Positions 28,601 to 36,276 are shown, counted from the first letter of the stretch. The stretch is 64,000 nucleotides of DNA from a virus (IMGVR_UViG_3300009183_000080:1-64000); one strand, 5' to 3'. The notes: generated by a model not told the origin, from the sequence alone. Program-made: numbers and translations.

Positions 28601-31600
28601 GCAATACCCTCTTGAGTGTCAACCTTGTTAGTTGCTTTCATACTACTTGCAATATCTTTAATTTTTTGCTGTCCCGTTTCACTTTGAACATATGCTTGTC
28701 CAAAAGTTGTTTTACCAGGTTTAATTTGAAATTTGGAAAAACTATCTGCCCTTCTTCTATTCATTAATTCGGTGCCAGTAACCTTATTAGTAAAAATTGC
28801 TAACTCATTTAAAGATTTTGAACTAGCACCCATTGCTTGAGTTGTTTCCATTGTTTTTGCTGCTAATGCTTCATTTTTCTTTTTAAGATACATATACCCT
28901 GCTCCTACAAGTACTAGGGCTGCTGCTAACGCTCCTGCTTGAGTTTTCATTAATGGTGCAGCCATGCTCAATCCCATTGCAATCATTGAGCCTTCCATGT
29001 TTCCAGTCATTCCTAGTGCCATTGATGCGCCCATACCAGCAGCACCAATTCCTGGAGCAAATCTTGCTATTTTTGTAGGGTTTTTTACTGATCTAGAAGC
29101 AAACTGTCCAGCCTTTGAAGCCTTTAGTCTTTCCATTGCTGCTTTACGTCTTCCTGGAGTTTGTTTAGTACCGTCAAAATCTTCTGCATTATCGGAGCCA
29201 TATGACCCAAGACTAGAAATGTCTATAACTTCTTTTCCAGTAATTGGATCTATTATAGTATTAACATCGCCTTCACCACGTAAAACAAATCCGCCTTTAT
29301 TTAATCCTTGTAAAAATCCTTTATTTTCTTGTGTTGATTTTTTATTTACAACAAAAGATCCTTGATTGAGCATCATTGGAACTGTATCTTTATTGCCTGT
29401 TCCTGGAACTATTGTTCCATTAGAACGTCTTTCAATTTTTCCACCGGCATTTATATATTGTAATGCTGGACCAATTTGTTGTGCTAGTGCTCTATCTGCA
29501 ATAAATTCTCCTGGAGTTAATAATGCTGGTACCGTTTCTGGTTCTCCGTAACCTGGTGTTCCATTTTTTCTTCTTCTTTCTTTGACAAGAAAACCTCTTT
29601 GTTTTAAAACTCCAGTTAGCACACTTTTAACAAATGCATCTTCGGATCCTGGTTTAGATTGAGCCACGTTTATTAAAGTTTTAAATTCTTTCCGTTGTCT
29701 GGTAGTGGCATCAATCGATTCACGAAGCGGTTTATTTATTTTAGGATGTGGTGCTGCTTGTGATGATTCTGGCATCTTGCCATCACTTTTATTTCTTGGA
29801 CCTACTCCTACATCTGTAAGTGGTGCTAATCCAGAACCATCTGGATTTAATGTTCTACTCCACATAGCATCAACTTTAGGCAGAAAACTTCTTGAAACTC
29901 CTGCAGTAGTTGTTTGGCCTCTTGATGATGTCATAAAATTATCAAACATTTCGTTGTATACTGGTCCGCCTATTGGTTGTTTTTCAGAAATGGCTGCTGC
30001 AAACGCTACTCGTTGCCCCATACTAGTAGACCACGCTAATTTAGCCCTAGCACCAGTTGCTGTTCCGACAATTTGACGAATATCTGCTGATAATTGTTCT
30101 TTTGCAACCACAGCCATTCGGTATGCTTGTAATGCCTTAACTCTTTCAGTTGTTCCTGGAGTTGCATTTAGATATCGTTGTCTTGTTGTTTCTTCATGAT
30201 TTTCAAGTATGCCTTCTGTTCTTATAGCGTCTTCGTGGGTAAGTGGATATGGCTCTGGAAGATCAAGAAATGCCTTGCCTGCTGTTCTTGCGCTGTTATT
30301 GCTTTGAGTTAAATTATTATATCCTTGATCTCCAACCATTGTATATCCAGCACTTTTTCTCAAACCAATAAGGCTATCTCTTGCTGCTCCCATATTGCCT
30401 CGTGTGTGTACTGGGGGGTTATTTCCATGTGAATCTTCCCAATGTAACAAGGCAGTTCCAGCAACACCACCTGGTCTAATGTTTAACAGGTCTTGTTCTT
30501 CCGCCAGCAATCTAAGCCTAGTTCTTTCTTTATTTGCTGCAATTCTTGCTGCCTCCGCAGCCTTTTCTTCTTCAGTGCCTTTAAACCTTCTTACAAACCC
30601 ACCTTTATTAAATGTAGCAGCAGCATGAATTGGTTGGAATTTTGACCAATCAACGTTTGCTCCAGCCTTAAGTCTATCAATCATATTTTGATAAACAATT
30701 GTTTCTGTTGGATCTAAATCCCAAGATTTAATAAGTTTTTCTAGTCTTGGTATTGTTTCACTAATTTCTTTTTTTATTGCAGCATCATATTCTGTTGGAG
30801 ACATTTTTGCAGCAAGACTAGATGTTTCTTTTGCAAAAAATTGTTTTGCTCCGCCACCTTTTACACCACCAAGATTAACCATTGCTTGTTCTTCCATGCT
30901 TGGCATTACTTTGGCAAACTCTCTAAATCCAGAGGCTCTATCATGTACCCCAGCAGTTCCAACATCTGCAACAATATTTCCAGAAACGTTTGCCCTTTGT
31001 AAGTCTTTGTCTCCTCTTAGTGTTGACGCAACTAACTGTTTAACCATGTCCTTTTGTGAGAATTGTCCATCCATTGCTGCTATTCTAGGATCATAAGGGG
31101 ACTCAATAACAATAAATTTTCTTTCCCCTGTTGGGTCTGTTGGATCCATCATTGTTCTAATAGTTTGTTTTGGAGATACCATTTTGTGTGCGGCTCTTAC
31201 AATTTCTGTAGCACGAATTTCTGCTAGTGCAGTACCTTCATCCATAGTTGGTTTTACTACAACTAAATCTCCATTAGGTTTTCTGTATACCCCGCCAACT
31301 CCACGAGCAGGAAAACTAAATCCAGTGAATGGTTGATGTAATGTTCCAAAATCGGTTGGTGGCACGTCTCCATATTTTCCAGCCTTTACATTATCCGATA
31401 TCTTGTTTAGCGTTTGTCTAGACGTTGTTGCTTTTGCTGCTGAGGTTGGCATACCAATAAATCTTGCTGGTGGCTTTGGTTGTGCTGCTGCTACCTGAGC
31501 AGCAACTACTGCTTTAGCATGTTCTATTGATCCTACACGGAATTTTGGTAATGTTGGATCATATCTTGGTCCTCCCTTTACTTCCCCTGCCCAAGGATTT

Positions 31601-33777
31601 TGTATATTTTTAAACTTTCCAGTTCCTACACCACGTAAAACAAAACCACCTTTGTTTAACGCTGGTAATAATCCCCGATTTTCTTGTGTTGCTTTTTTAT
31701 TTACAACAAATTCTCCAGGAGTTAACATTGCTGGAACTGTGTCAGTGTTTCCACTTCCTGGAACAAGTCCTCCCTTATTAAATTTCTTTGGTGTAAAACC
31801 AGGTCTCATCATTCCTGGATTTACTCTAGCAAAATTGTTTGCTGCAACTACTCCTCTTTGATATGCTGCTGTTAATTGATTTGCAGCCTGTGTCTCTAAA
31901 AGAAAACTTTGTCTTAGTCTGGAATGTGCTTGATCTAATGAGGCTGCAACTGTTGTTGCTTCAATTTGTGCTGAAGTCATATATTGAGTTTGTTCGCCAA
32001 GAACTTTAGACTGGCCCCCAAGATTCATAAATCCTTTTCTTAAGGTAATAAATAATTTAATAATATTTGCTGCACCATTTGCAATTAAACCAAATGTCAT
32101 CAATAATGCAGGACCAATAAGACCAACAATACCAATAAATCTTACAATTCCGGCCTTTACTCCATCACTAAGCCCATTAAATTTTTCAAGTATTTTGCCA
32201 ATAAACTCTACTATTGGAGTAACAGCCTTTAAAAATTGTTCTCCAATTGGTGCTAATGTTACTTTAAGATCTTCCATTGTTTTTTTAAATTTTGTACCAG
32301 TTGCATTTTCTACTTTAGCAAGTTCTCGTTCAGATAAAATAGCAAGTTCTTCAATTGAGTTTGATGCTAAATTAAGAGTTCTGGATGCTTGAGTTCCATC
32401 TTTTGTAATATTTTGAAATAATGTTGAAAGTCTTGAAAACTGAAACTTGCCAAACAATTGTTCAATTGCTCTTGCTCTGTTTAGTGGATCAAGTGTGTCT
32501 AGTGCTTGTGCAAATTGAATAACGGTTGATTTAATATCTCCCTTGTTTGATTCAACTATGCCCTTAATATTAACTCCAAAATCTGCTAAAAATGCAGATG
32601 CTTTTTTGCTTGGATTAATTAATGATGCAAGGCCAGACTTTAATGCGTTGGCACCTTCTGAAGCATTAATGCCACCCTCTTTCATTGCAGTCATAAAGAA
32701 TGCAAGGTCTTCAACATCTCCACCAAGTTGTCTAATAACTGGGGCAGCCTTTGGAATTGCAATAGTTAAATCTTCAATATTTAAAACTGTTTGGTTTTCT
32801 ACAGCGTTAAGAAAATCAATCTTTCCTCTTAATTTATCTGCTTCTATTCCAAAAGCATTTGTTAATGATATTGTTGTTTCTAATGCCTGCTCTTGTTCAA
32901 CTCCTCCAAGAACTGCAAGTCTTGTTGCTTGTGCAACCTGTGCCATTAAGTCGGCACCCATTTTTCCTGTTGCTGCTGCGTCTGCTGCAATTTGCATAGT
33001 TTTTTCAACAGCAACTCCATATTTAGTAAACTGTTTTGCTAATAACTCAACTTCTTTTAATGCTCTAGAAGTTTCAGCGGAAGTTGTAAACATTTCACCA
33101 TAAACACGTTTAAATCTAATGGCTTGTTTTTCTAATGCCATAAATGTTTTGCTTGAAGAAACTGCCAACATACTAAGTGGAATTGTAAAACCAACCATAA
33201 GTTGACGACCAGCCCACTGTGTATTTTTACCAAAATTTAAAAGATTAGTTGATCCTTGTTTTAATAACTGATTTAATAATTGTTGTTTTTGTGCAGCCAA
33301 AGCAGTTTTAGTTGCAAGATTATTCATGTCTAATGTAAGAGGTCTTACGGCTATAGCCTTAATTGCACCATTTGCATCTCTACCCATTTTAATATATTGG
33401 GTTTGCATTGTTTTAACACGTTCTTCTGCTACCTTGCCAATTGTGTTAAACTCTGTTTTGAAAAGTTTTCCAAATGTTTTTGTTGCACCACCAGCATACC
33501 TAAAATATTCACGAGTTGAAAATTTGTTTTTTTCTAATGAGTCAGTGAAACTATCAGTAGAACTTTTTATTGTTGTAATGCTTGCTGCAAATTTTCCAGT
33601 TGCATTTACACTATTTATAAGATTGCTTGTTAAGTTGGCTTGAGCCCTTGCTGCTGCTTTATTGCTTGTTGCAATTGCGTTATTAAACTGAGAAAGTTGT
33701 GCTTGAAGTGATTTTAGTTGTGCAAGTGCTTGAGAGGCGTCAAGATTAACCTCAATATTGGATTGAACATCAGCCAC
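22603..33777 (-). CDS. Tape measure protein with embedded globular domains
   Basis: At 3724 residues this is by far the largest gene; it sits after the tail chaperones and before the distal tail gene. Residues about 205-540 form a TP901-type tape measure core, with hydrophobic segments near 545-580. Another hydrophobic stretch lies at about 1580-1635, and helical, coil-forming segments at about 2250-2680. Four or five glycine-rich linker blocks containing TVPAMLTPGEFVVNKKAT-like sequence (about 665-716, 1413-1503, 2740-2793, 3605-3653) bound globular segments. One (about 808-1046) looks kinase-like and another (about 3143-3296) ADP-ribosyltransferase-like. The protein sets tail length and passes into the cell with DNA. 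The start is GTG with GAGGTG 6 nt upstream. Confidence 0.92.
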   Translation of the reverse strand: MADVQSNIEVNLDASQALAQLKSLQAQLSQFNNAIATSNKAAARAQANLTSNLINSVNATGKFAASITTIKSSTDSFTDSLEKNKFSTREYFRYAGGATKTFGKLFKTEFNTIGKVAEERVKTMQTQYIKMGRDANGAIKAIAVRPLTLDMNNLATKTALAAQKQQLLNQLLKQGSTNLLNFGKNTQWAGRQLMVGFTIPLSMLAVSSSKTFMALEKQAIRFKRVYGEMFTTSAETSRALKEVELLAKQFTKYGVAVEKTMQIAADAAATGKMGADLMAQVAQATRLAVLGGVEQEQALETTISLTNAFGIEADKLRGKIDFLNAVENQTVLNIEDLTIAIPKAAPVIRQLGGDVEDLAFFMTAMKEGGINASEGANALKSGLASLINPSKKASAFLADFGVNIKGIVESNKGDIKSTVIQFAQALDTLDPLNRARAIEQLFGKFQFSRLSTLFQNITKDGTQASRTLNLASNSIEELAILSERELAKVENATGTKFKKTMEDLKVTLAPIGEQFLKAVTPIVEFIGKILEKFNGLSDGVKAGIVRFIGIVGLIGPALLMTFGLIANGAANIIKLFITLRKGFMNLGGQSKVLGEQTQYMTSAQIEATTVAASLDQAHSRLRQSFLLETQAANQLTAAYQRGVVAANNFARVNPGMMRPGFTPKKFNKGGLVPGSGNTDTVPAMLTPGEFVVNKKATQENRGLLPALNKGGFVLRGVGTGKFKNIQNPWAGEVKGGPRYDPTLPKFRVGSIEHAKAVVAAQVAAAQPKPPARFIGMPTSAAKATTSRQTLNKISDNVKAGKYGDVPPTDFGTLHQPFTGFSFPARGVGGVYRKPNGDLVVVKPTMDEGTALAEIRATEIVRAAHKMVSPKQTIRTMMDPTDPTGERKFIVIESPYDPRIAAMDGQFSQKDMVKQLVASTLRGDKDLQRANVSGNIVADVGTAGVHDRASGFREFAKVMPSMEEQAMVNLGGVKGGGAKQFFAKETSSLAAKMSPTEYDAAIKKEISETIPRLEKLIKSWDLDPTETIVYQNMIDRLKAGANVDWSKFQPIHAAATFNKGGFVRRFKGTEEEKAAEAARIAANKERTRLRLLAEEQDLLNIRPGGVAGTALLHWEDSHGNNPPVHTRGNMGAARDSLIGLRKSAGYTMVGDQGYNNLTQSNNSARTAGKAFLDLPEPYPLTHEDAIRTEGILENHEETTRQRYLNATPGTTERVKALQAYRMAVVAKEQLSADIRQIVGTATGARAKLAWSTSMGQRVAFAAAISEKQPIGGPVYNEMFDNFMTSSRGQTTTAGVSRSFLPKVDAMWSRTLNPDGSGLAPLTDVGVGPRNKSDGKMPESSQAAPHPKINKPLRESIDATTRQRKEFKTLINVAQSKPGSEDAFVKSVLTGVLKQRGFLVKERRRKNGTPGYGEPETVPALLTPGEFIADRALAQQIGPALQYINAGGKIERRSNGTIVPGTGNKDTVPMMLNQGSFVVNKKSTQENKGFLQGLNKGGFVLRGEGDVNTIIDPITGKEVIDISSLGSYGSDNAEDFDGTKQTPGRRKAAMERLKASKAGQFASRSVKNPTKIARFAPGIGAAGMGASMALGMTGNMEGSMIAMGLSMAAPLMKTQAGALAAALVLVGAGYMYLKKKNEALAAKTMETTQAMGASSKSLNELAIFTNKVTGTELMNRRRADSFSKFQIKPGKTTFGQAYVQSETGQQKIKDIASSMKATNKVDTQEGIASQLATSIASGTLTASQAQSIAAELGKQLNDYSFGISVNAKLISLMGPKGENALEDPIGVRVKLLDTAQNNIANSFANVKNAKLAKFGLFNGASIAKATGTAVGLQSIAIEQSQELLNSFDAQTQKLIEQLEIKKQFGKADELRDKREKQRLDLVEKDRQINEQVVKFFDDVETTSTKTATSLLRTSEKGAVAAYKGTAEQDIAGGAVEAIKGFEGISRKQQYAINLQLKGKNVSPTEIINLTNLFKGDQKGTEALLKVLVSSPTQGNEASQVASMFIDNSGNPLKEVQKTLVLKMTSGSSGDNQENIDFFKTLGKTGEVLDMQIVSNYIEKNPNGTAALKEIFKQIQKTKGKLKIGILAKIDGMSVDEINALSTQVDYFDKLPADQQKTFTITFLSAYRSYIEDPAAMGGYLASTGMSPQAIEKQLSTAQGKARAAEAMAAAPAKQVTELEQAMAKQVAAAKKQDEQKGRDSLLDDMLKKLKLFHDSTIKATGGFQELMKVMTATGKIPINFDGTINKLRTLGEGKISEDYLRFVENLTPEQLQDKELMDQMGIKTKKGKVTGIDTKKQQKFEAGLASSEVGQNYNNTVSALVEMERRTKAINTLRLQGFSEQEANNVVSTDAIALAITQSRISQEDLDTIKLKQKELTKANFINERFTKTAQMDAAESQSKQLQMAKAYIDIQEKMIENEYIKEKTKLNIQKGDNDYALEQISRREYDINESYDKQITALEEINSLREKENELTSRKMSIAEAFASGDMSAASSAMQEYRNAKIAQSARSRMEALQKAKENAIKGVTATGSDGKAYTREDFEKMNRTIDQRFIDMENEVRVKKIELDKLTEQTTKLTKDQIDAAISTINLAVEALGPEGAAKFLDNVFETLDGSAVGTKASVKELHEEFKLFVKTMDEARIAAAGFASGNIIPNSVARANAEATAALNAKIAASDGEQKIANQKASQGFAPGKTAEQRSEQLRKDAEEVNRLYKENAELVAAQKLIDQEQRRKDFLRGVGIPGFRSGGKINGPGTGTSDSIPALLSDGEYVVNARSVDKYGVGLFESLNAQKLAEGGYLGVKNLQPDGKFERSSIAKKVVGAAGTTAGAIGNFFKEGFQMAATSFIRPVLQNSIDGANAIPGMGPKLNVPDINVLGANLYKNEGYGLKERGSDALGIGLTMANPLKYLKLIPGVSTALSAIAKPFKAVESKIAAPFKKIINLPKSRKEEQARKTAEMFDNIKNNSNNSDIWGDLPSDVLDFSTYTPFAPKSRMQTIASTIAKPLTAPANFMSNVAKAFSNSWKYGETPETRWTGSFDNYGRNSLMAELASKSIGKLAQNLNPKLTIQNKNPEEFSTLQKYMQNNLEGRYTSDPLYKNIPKNILEKFVKKPATNFISKIATKKDDLLTLLNKPNLTQEIVDSMPGGLGGLLQLQRGVHRTSTPYTASPLSVYERHAKAISGEGTPPRAAYGPGNYFAANAKISKNQFEDFGEYAYKTALTPSAILKVLGSKGLATPKDIEKIAIKYNMPGAHVTSANSDANQPIIQALIKEGYLGYRHGDAFTNWMMGTMPGMGFKLDSKSMVADGIPKSVIKKSNSISSGLKKIFEPKQTAYAATKGMKLPDPKLTAGEKAAQKFEKDLRAEIAARYSTPETLKETLKKVADKKSIPAAKISMPLNKPKKNKTTGPNYYLYQGADDDISLYHQIYSAGPKSEEGTIKGVAAILHDPFDGSLLETIGNKGSIMESFDLMALALMDAARMSGTTKTGLNTGIVSSRTDYSQKIVDTLEAKGLGKVVDIHPRIKPSFVDEAGKKTPPGSRLGGNVWLENELRFLNKESKSYDILKSSTAIPDNVVKIAKQTLLDLLKYGFDKKRVDDAVKQYGKEMNITGYAMGGIVPRYMSSGGMAVGTDTVPAMLTPGEFVVNRKATQKFGPLLSAINSPTFETPSSSTPKYSNANVSNNAVSTNNSKTLYNYNLSVNVSNSNANPNDIARTVINQIRQIDNQRIRGL
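22820..22965 (-). repeat. Tape measure linker repeat, C-terminal copy
   Basis: This encodes MGGIVPRYMSSGGMAVGTD followed by TVPAMLTPGEFVVNRKATQK, the last copy of the linker that recurs in the tape measure protein. It lies just before the C-terminal tail. Confidence 0.75.
25400..25560 (-). repeat. Tape measure linker repeat, diverged copy
   Basis: This encodes RSGGKINGPGTGTSDSIPAL, then LSDGEYVVNARSVDKYG. It is the most diverged copy and precedes the C-terminal globular region. Confidence 0.7.
29270..29540 (-). repeat. Tape measure linker repeat, double copy
   Basis: Two copies lie back to back: TVPALLTPGEFIADRALAQQ, then IVPGTGNKDTVPMMLNQGSF with VVNKKSTQENKG. They separate the globular N-terminal insertions from the hydrophobic and helical middle of the protein. 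Confidence 0.75.
31630..31785 (-). repeat. Tape measure linker repeat, first copy
   Basis: This encodes NKGGLVPGSGNTDTVPAML, then TPGEFVVNKKATQENRG and LNKGGFVLRG. It marks the junction between the TP901-type core and the kinase-like segment. A short NKGGFVRR echo occurs again near 30600. Confidence 0.75.
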
Positions 33778-33796
33778 TCATAACACCTCTTCTTAG

Positions 33797-34114
33797 TTAC
33801 ATATTTAGCAAAGAACCATCTGGAAGACTATTACCAGACGCTGCCTCAACAATTTTATAAACTGTAGGCAAATCTAAATTCTCTTCAAGGGCTTTTAGGT
33901 CTTGTGACAATTCAGGCTTATACTGTTGCATTGCAATTGCTACACATTCCATTAGGATATTCATTGATTTTTCATTGTCTTCTGATACTGCTGCAATACC
34001 CTCAAACTTTTTCATAAAGGGACGGAGTAGTGAGATCTTTAACGGTCTAACTGAAATCTTTGTTCCGTCAATAAGAACAACTACATTCTCATCTGCTTTT
34101 GCTGCTGTTGCCAT
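33797..34114 (-). CDS. Tail assembly chaperone, short paralogue
   Basis: This 105-residue protein lies directly upstream of the tape measure gene. It aligns by eye with the N-terminal half of the next gene upstream: PLKISLLRPFMKKF against PLKIKYMREFMDIF, ILMECVAIAMQQYKPEL against ILLECSRVCMKQYNPGL, and LPTVYKIVEAASG against LNTLYDIVEIAAG. Tail chaperones in this position keep the tape measure soluble while the tube polymerises. AAAGGAG precedes the ATG, and its own TGATATAAT box lies further upstream. It corresponds to the short (G-like) product of phages that use frameshifting. Confidence 0.75.
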   Translation of the reverse strand: MATAAKADENVVVLIDGTKISVRPLKISLLRPFMKKFEGIAAVSEDNEKSMNILMECVAIAMQQYKPELSQDLKALEENLDLPTVYKIVEAASGNSLPDGSLLNM

Positions 34115-34141
34115 TTCTTTCTCCTTTGGTTAAGTTAATTA

Positions 34142-34150
34142 ATTATATCA
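34142..34150 (-). promoter_or_regulatory. Extended -10 promoter (TGATATAAT)
   Basis: TGATATAAT on the minus strand lies in the gap between the two tail chaperone genes, about 27 nt before the short chaperone start. It could give extra transcription of the short chaperone and the tape measure gene. Confidence 0.5.
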
Positions 34151-34159
34151 TGAATACGT

Positions 34160-34867
34160 TTATTTTTTAGTTAAATCTTCGTAATCCAAGCCCATTCCAA
34201 TACCAAACCCTGCTCTTGCTGCATTAGGACCTTGTAACGACAACACATCATTACCATCACTTGTTTGCCCACCACTAAAGACTCTTGCTTTCATGTCTTC
34301 CCATTCTTTTTGTCCCTTGCCATTTTGATTATTTTTATCTAAATCTACACCCTGAATTGCTGCTAAAAATTTTTTTTCTTCATAATCTAAATCTCTTTTT
34401 GAAGACAAAGTTTGCATTAATTCTGGAATAGAAAGAGATGTTTCTAACTCTTCATAGTTTTTCCATATGCCCAAAGTAAAAACTTCTGCTTCTAGTTTTG
34501 CTAAATCTAAATCAAACCAACCTTGTTCTTTCTCTTTGTCTTTTGATATTTCTTTAATTGGCGTTTCTTCTTCTTTTGTTGTTTGTGGTTTTATCTTAAT
34601 TCCGGCTGCAATTTCAACAATATCATATAGGGTATTAAGATCTACATGTTCTTCTAAGTCTAAAAATAAACCAGGATTGTATTGTTTCATGCAAACCCTA
34701 GAACATTCTAATAAAATTTCAATAGATTCATCATCATTTTTTGAACCTTCCATGCCAATAAATATATCCATAAACTCTCTCATGTATTTAATCTTTAAAG
34801 GAGAGCACTCAAGAACTTGATTGTTTAGTAATACAATTTGAGATGTTTTAAATACTTTTGTAGCCAT
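34160..34867 (-). CDS. Tail assembly chaperone, long paralogue
   Basis: The 235-residue protein has an N-terminal half homologous to the short chaperone and a second domain (WFDLDLAKLEAEVFTLGIWK, then YEEKKFLAAIQG) joined by a charged linker rich in Lys and Glu (about 95-112). This is the layout of a GT-like product, but here it is encoded in one frame by a separate gene rather than by frameshifting. A TAAAAT box lies exactly 6 nt before the ATG, implying a leaderless message. It follows the terminator of the major tail gene. Confidence 0.75.
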   Translation of the reverse strand: MATKVFKTSQIVLLNNQVLECSPLKIKYMREFMDIFIGMEGSKNDDESIEILLECSRVCMKQYNPGLFLDLEEHVDLNTLYDIVEIAAGIKIKPQTTKEEETPIKEISKDKEKEQGWFDLDLAKLEAEVFTLGIWKNYEELETSLSIPELMQTLSSKRDLDYEEKKFLAAIQGVDLDKNNQNGKGQKEWEDMKARVFSGGQTSDGNDVLSLQGPNAARAGFGIGMGLDYEDLTKK

Positions 34868-34873
34868 TAGTTA

Positions 34874-34879
34874 ATTTTA
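34874..34879 (-). promoter_or_regulatory. -10 box (TAAAAT) for a leaderless chaperone transcript
   Basis: TAAAAT is followed by TAACTA and ATG. The 6-nt spacing equals that of the other leaderless candidates. The box sits just beyond the terminator of the major tail gene. Confidence 0.45.
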
Positions 34880-34922
34880 GCATAAAACAACAAAACCCAC
34901 TCCCGTTATGAGAGTGGGTTAT
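34880..34922 (-). terminator. Intrinsic terminator after the major tail protein gene
   Basis: On the minus strand a perfect 9-bp stem AACCCACTC/GAGTGGGTT with a 9-nt loop is followed by TTGTTGTTTT. It lies 14 nt after the major tail protein stop and would limit read-through into the chaperone genes. Confidence 0.8.
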
Positions 34923-34936
34923 TGTTTACTTTTTAC

Positions 34937-35605
34937 TTAGGCTCCGACGTAGTTGGTGCCAGATCCATCATAGTAGGTACGATCAACGATCTTACCATAT
35001 GTTGCTGTTGTGTCATCTGGAAGCATACGGAATGAAACTTCAAACATAGAAGCCTCTTCACGCTTTGCTGAAACTGTAACAGCCTCAATTGAAAGAGCAC
35101 GGTATCCAATGTATACACGCTCTACTGAGTCAGACTTGTCTCCATCACCAGTTCCTGGACCTACTGCAACGATACCACGCTCAAGTGGTACTTCTCCAAT
35201 GTCTCCTGCTGATAGTTGAAGTGTACGACCTGCTGATGTATTCTTTGTTCCAGTTAATGCTGATGCTTTTCCTGCAGTTGCAAGAAGTAAATTTTCTAAT
35301 GTTGCTTCGGCAAAAGCGGTAGCAAGAGTAACTTGCATTCCCTGCTTGTATAGTTTAGCAACGTCAAGAACCTGATCTACGGCTACCTCGCCAAAATCTG
35401 GTGTGAAGGTCAATTCAAGACCATTCATTGTATAACCTACGTTGTCAAAATCTGGATCTGATGACAAGGTAGACTTATATGACTCTGTAGACACAAATGC
35501 AGGAACTGCAGTTGCACCTGTTGGTGTAAGTTTGTAATCTGCAACGAAAATTGCTGCTGCACCTACGATAATATTTGTGGATGTACCACGTGAATATGCT
35601 GCCAT
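34937..35605 (-). CDS. Major tail protein
   Basis: The 222-residue protein begins MAAYSRGTSTNIIVGAAAIF and has the Gly/Thr/Ala-rich, acidic, beta-sheet character of siphovirus tail-tube proteins. The centre contains TLATAFAEATLENLLLATAG and the C-terminal part VSAKREEASMFEVSFRM. It lies between neck genes and tail chaperones, the standard position. It is bracketed by its own promoter and terminator, and its codon use is richer in C-ending codons than neighbours, both consistent with very high expression. GGGAG precedes the ATG. Confidence 0.85.
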   Translation of the reverse strand: MAAYSRGTSTNIIVGAAAIFVADYKLTPTGATAVPAFVSTESYKSTLSSDPDFDNVGYTMNGLELTFTPDFGEVAVDQVLDVAKLYKQGMQVTLATAFAEATLENLLLATAGKASALTGTKNTSAGRTLQLSAGDIGEVPLERGIVAVGPGTGDGDKSDSVERVYIGYRALSIEAVTVSAKREEASMFEVSFRMLPDDTTATYGKIVDRTYYDGSGTNYVGA

Positions 35606-35675
35606 TTTTAACTCCCTTTTTCAATTTTTTTTCTATATTAAGTTATCAAAGCATTATTAATGCCTTCTCTAAACT

Positions 35676-35684
35676 ATTATATCA
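35676..35684 (-). promoter_or_regulatory. Extended -10 promoter for the major tail protein
   Basis: TGATATAAT on the minus strand lies about 70 nt before the ATG. A small hairpin (GCATTA/TAATGC) sits in the leader and GGGAG is the ribosome-binding site. With the terminator after the gene it makes the major tail gene a separate unit. Confidence 0.6.
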
Positions 35685-35690
35685 GCCTTT

Positions 35691-36275
35691 TTATGTATAA
35701 TATGGGGCTAGGTCATTTATAGTATGATAGTCATACTCAATAATAAACTTATTTAAAGTCAATCCACGCAGAGAAGAAAGTTCCGTTAAGTCTCTGACCT
35801 CTTCTAACTGATAAACTTTTATGTCATGAAAATAAACATTTCTAATTAAAGGCACTGATAAATCTAAAAGAGGGGTGTCTCCATCTTGTTTTTTCATTGT
35901 CCATCTATTTAGGTCTTCGGCTGCTGCATCTGCTCTATCTAGTAATTGAGATAAAATTGTGCTAACATCTAAAATTTTGCTGGGAGTTGAATATACATAA
36001 TACAATAACTGCTCACACTTAAGAGGATACAAACCACTTCTTCTATATCTAATAAGTCTGTCATATTGAACAATTACGTCTGGCTGTGTATTTAATGCAA
36101 TGCCTTCATCATCATATTGCGTTGGTATGTCCACTCTGTTTTTGCTTAAGTCATCAATTGCTGCTGCGTTAGATGGTATTGTCAAAACACTAAGGCCGTA
36201 TTCATTTAATGCTGCTTGAATAAAAGCATTTATCCAAATTGGTGGAAAGGGTAAGTTTATTATATCTTTTGCCAT
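35691..36275 (-). CDS. Tail terminator/completion-like protein
   Basis: This 194-residue protein lies immediately upstream of the major tail gene, where tail terminator proteins are usual. It begins MAKDIINLPFPPIWINAFIQ and has an alpha/beta centre (PDVIVQYDRLIRYRRSGLYP, LLYYVYSTPSKILDVSTILS) like connector and terminator folds. The C-terminal half is beta-strand rich. The function is inferred from position and layout; it would cap the tail tube and join it to the head. Confidence 0.6.
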   Translation of the reverse strand: MAKDIINLPFPPIWINAFIQAALNEYGLSVLTIPSNAAAIDDLSKNRVDIPTQYDDEGIALNTQPDVIVQYDRLIRYRRSGLYPLKCEQLLYYVYSTPSKILDVSTILSQLLDRADAAAEDLNRWTMKKQDGDTPLLDLSVPLIRNVYFHDIKVYQLEEVRDLTELSSLRGLTLNKFIIEYDYHTINDLAPYYT

Positions 36276-36276
36276 T

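Noticed and set aside
32543-33103. Long plus-strand frame of 186 codons opposite the tape measure
   Set aside because: It is antisense to the TP901 core, has no promoter or ribosome-binding site and arises from codon bias of the real gene.
33760-33790. ATG AGT GGC TGA frame overlapping the tape measure start
   Set aside because: Only three codons; the GAGGTG spacing fits the tape measure GTG start, so the short frame is coincidental.
34355-34380. A AAAAAA-type slippery heptamer in the long tail chaperone gene
   Set aside because: A -1 shift there reaches a stop after about a dozen codons and would not fuse to the short chaperone, which also has its own start and ribosome-binding site.
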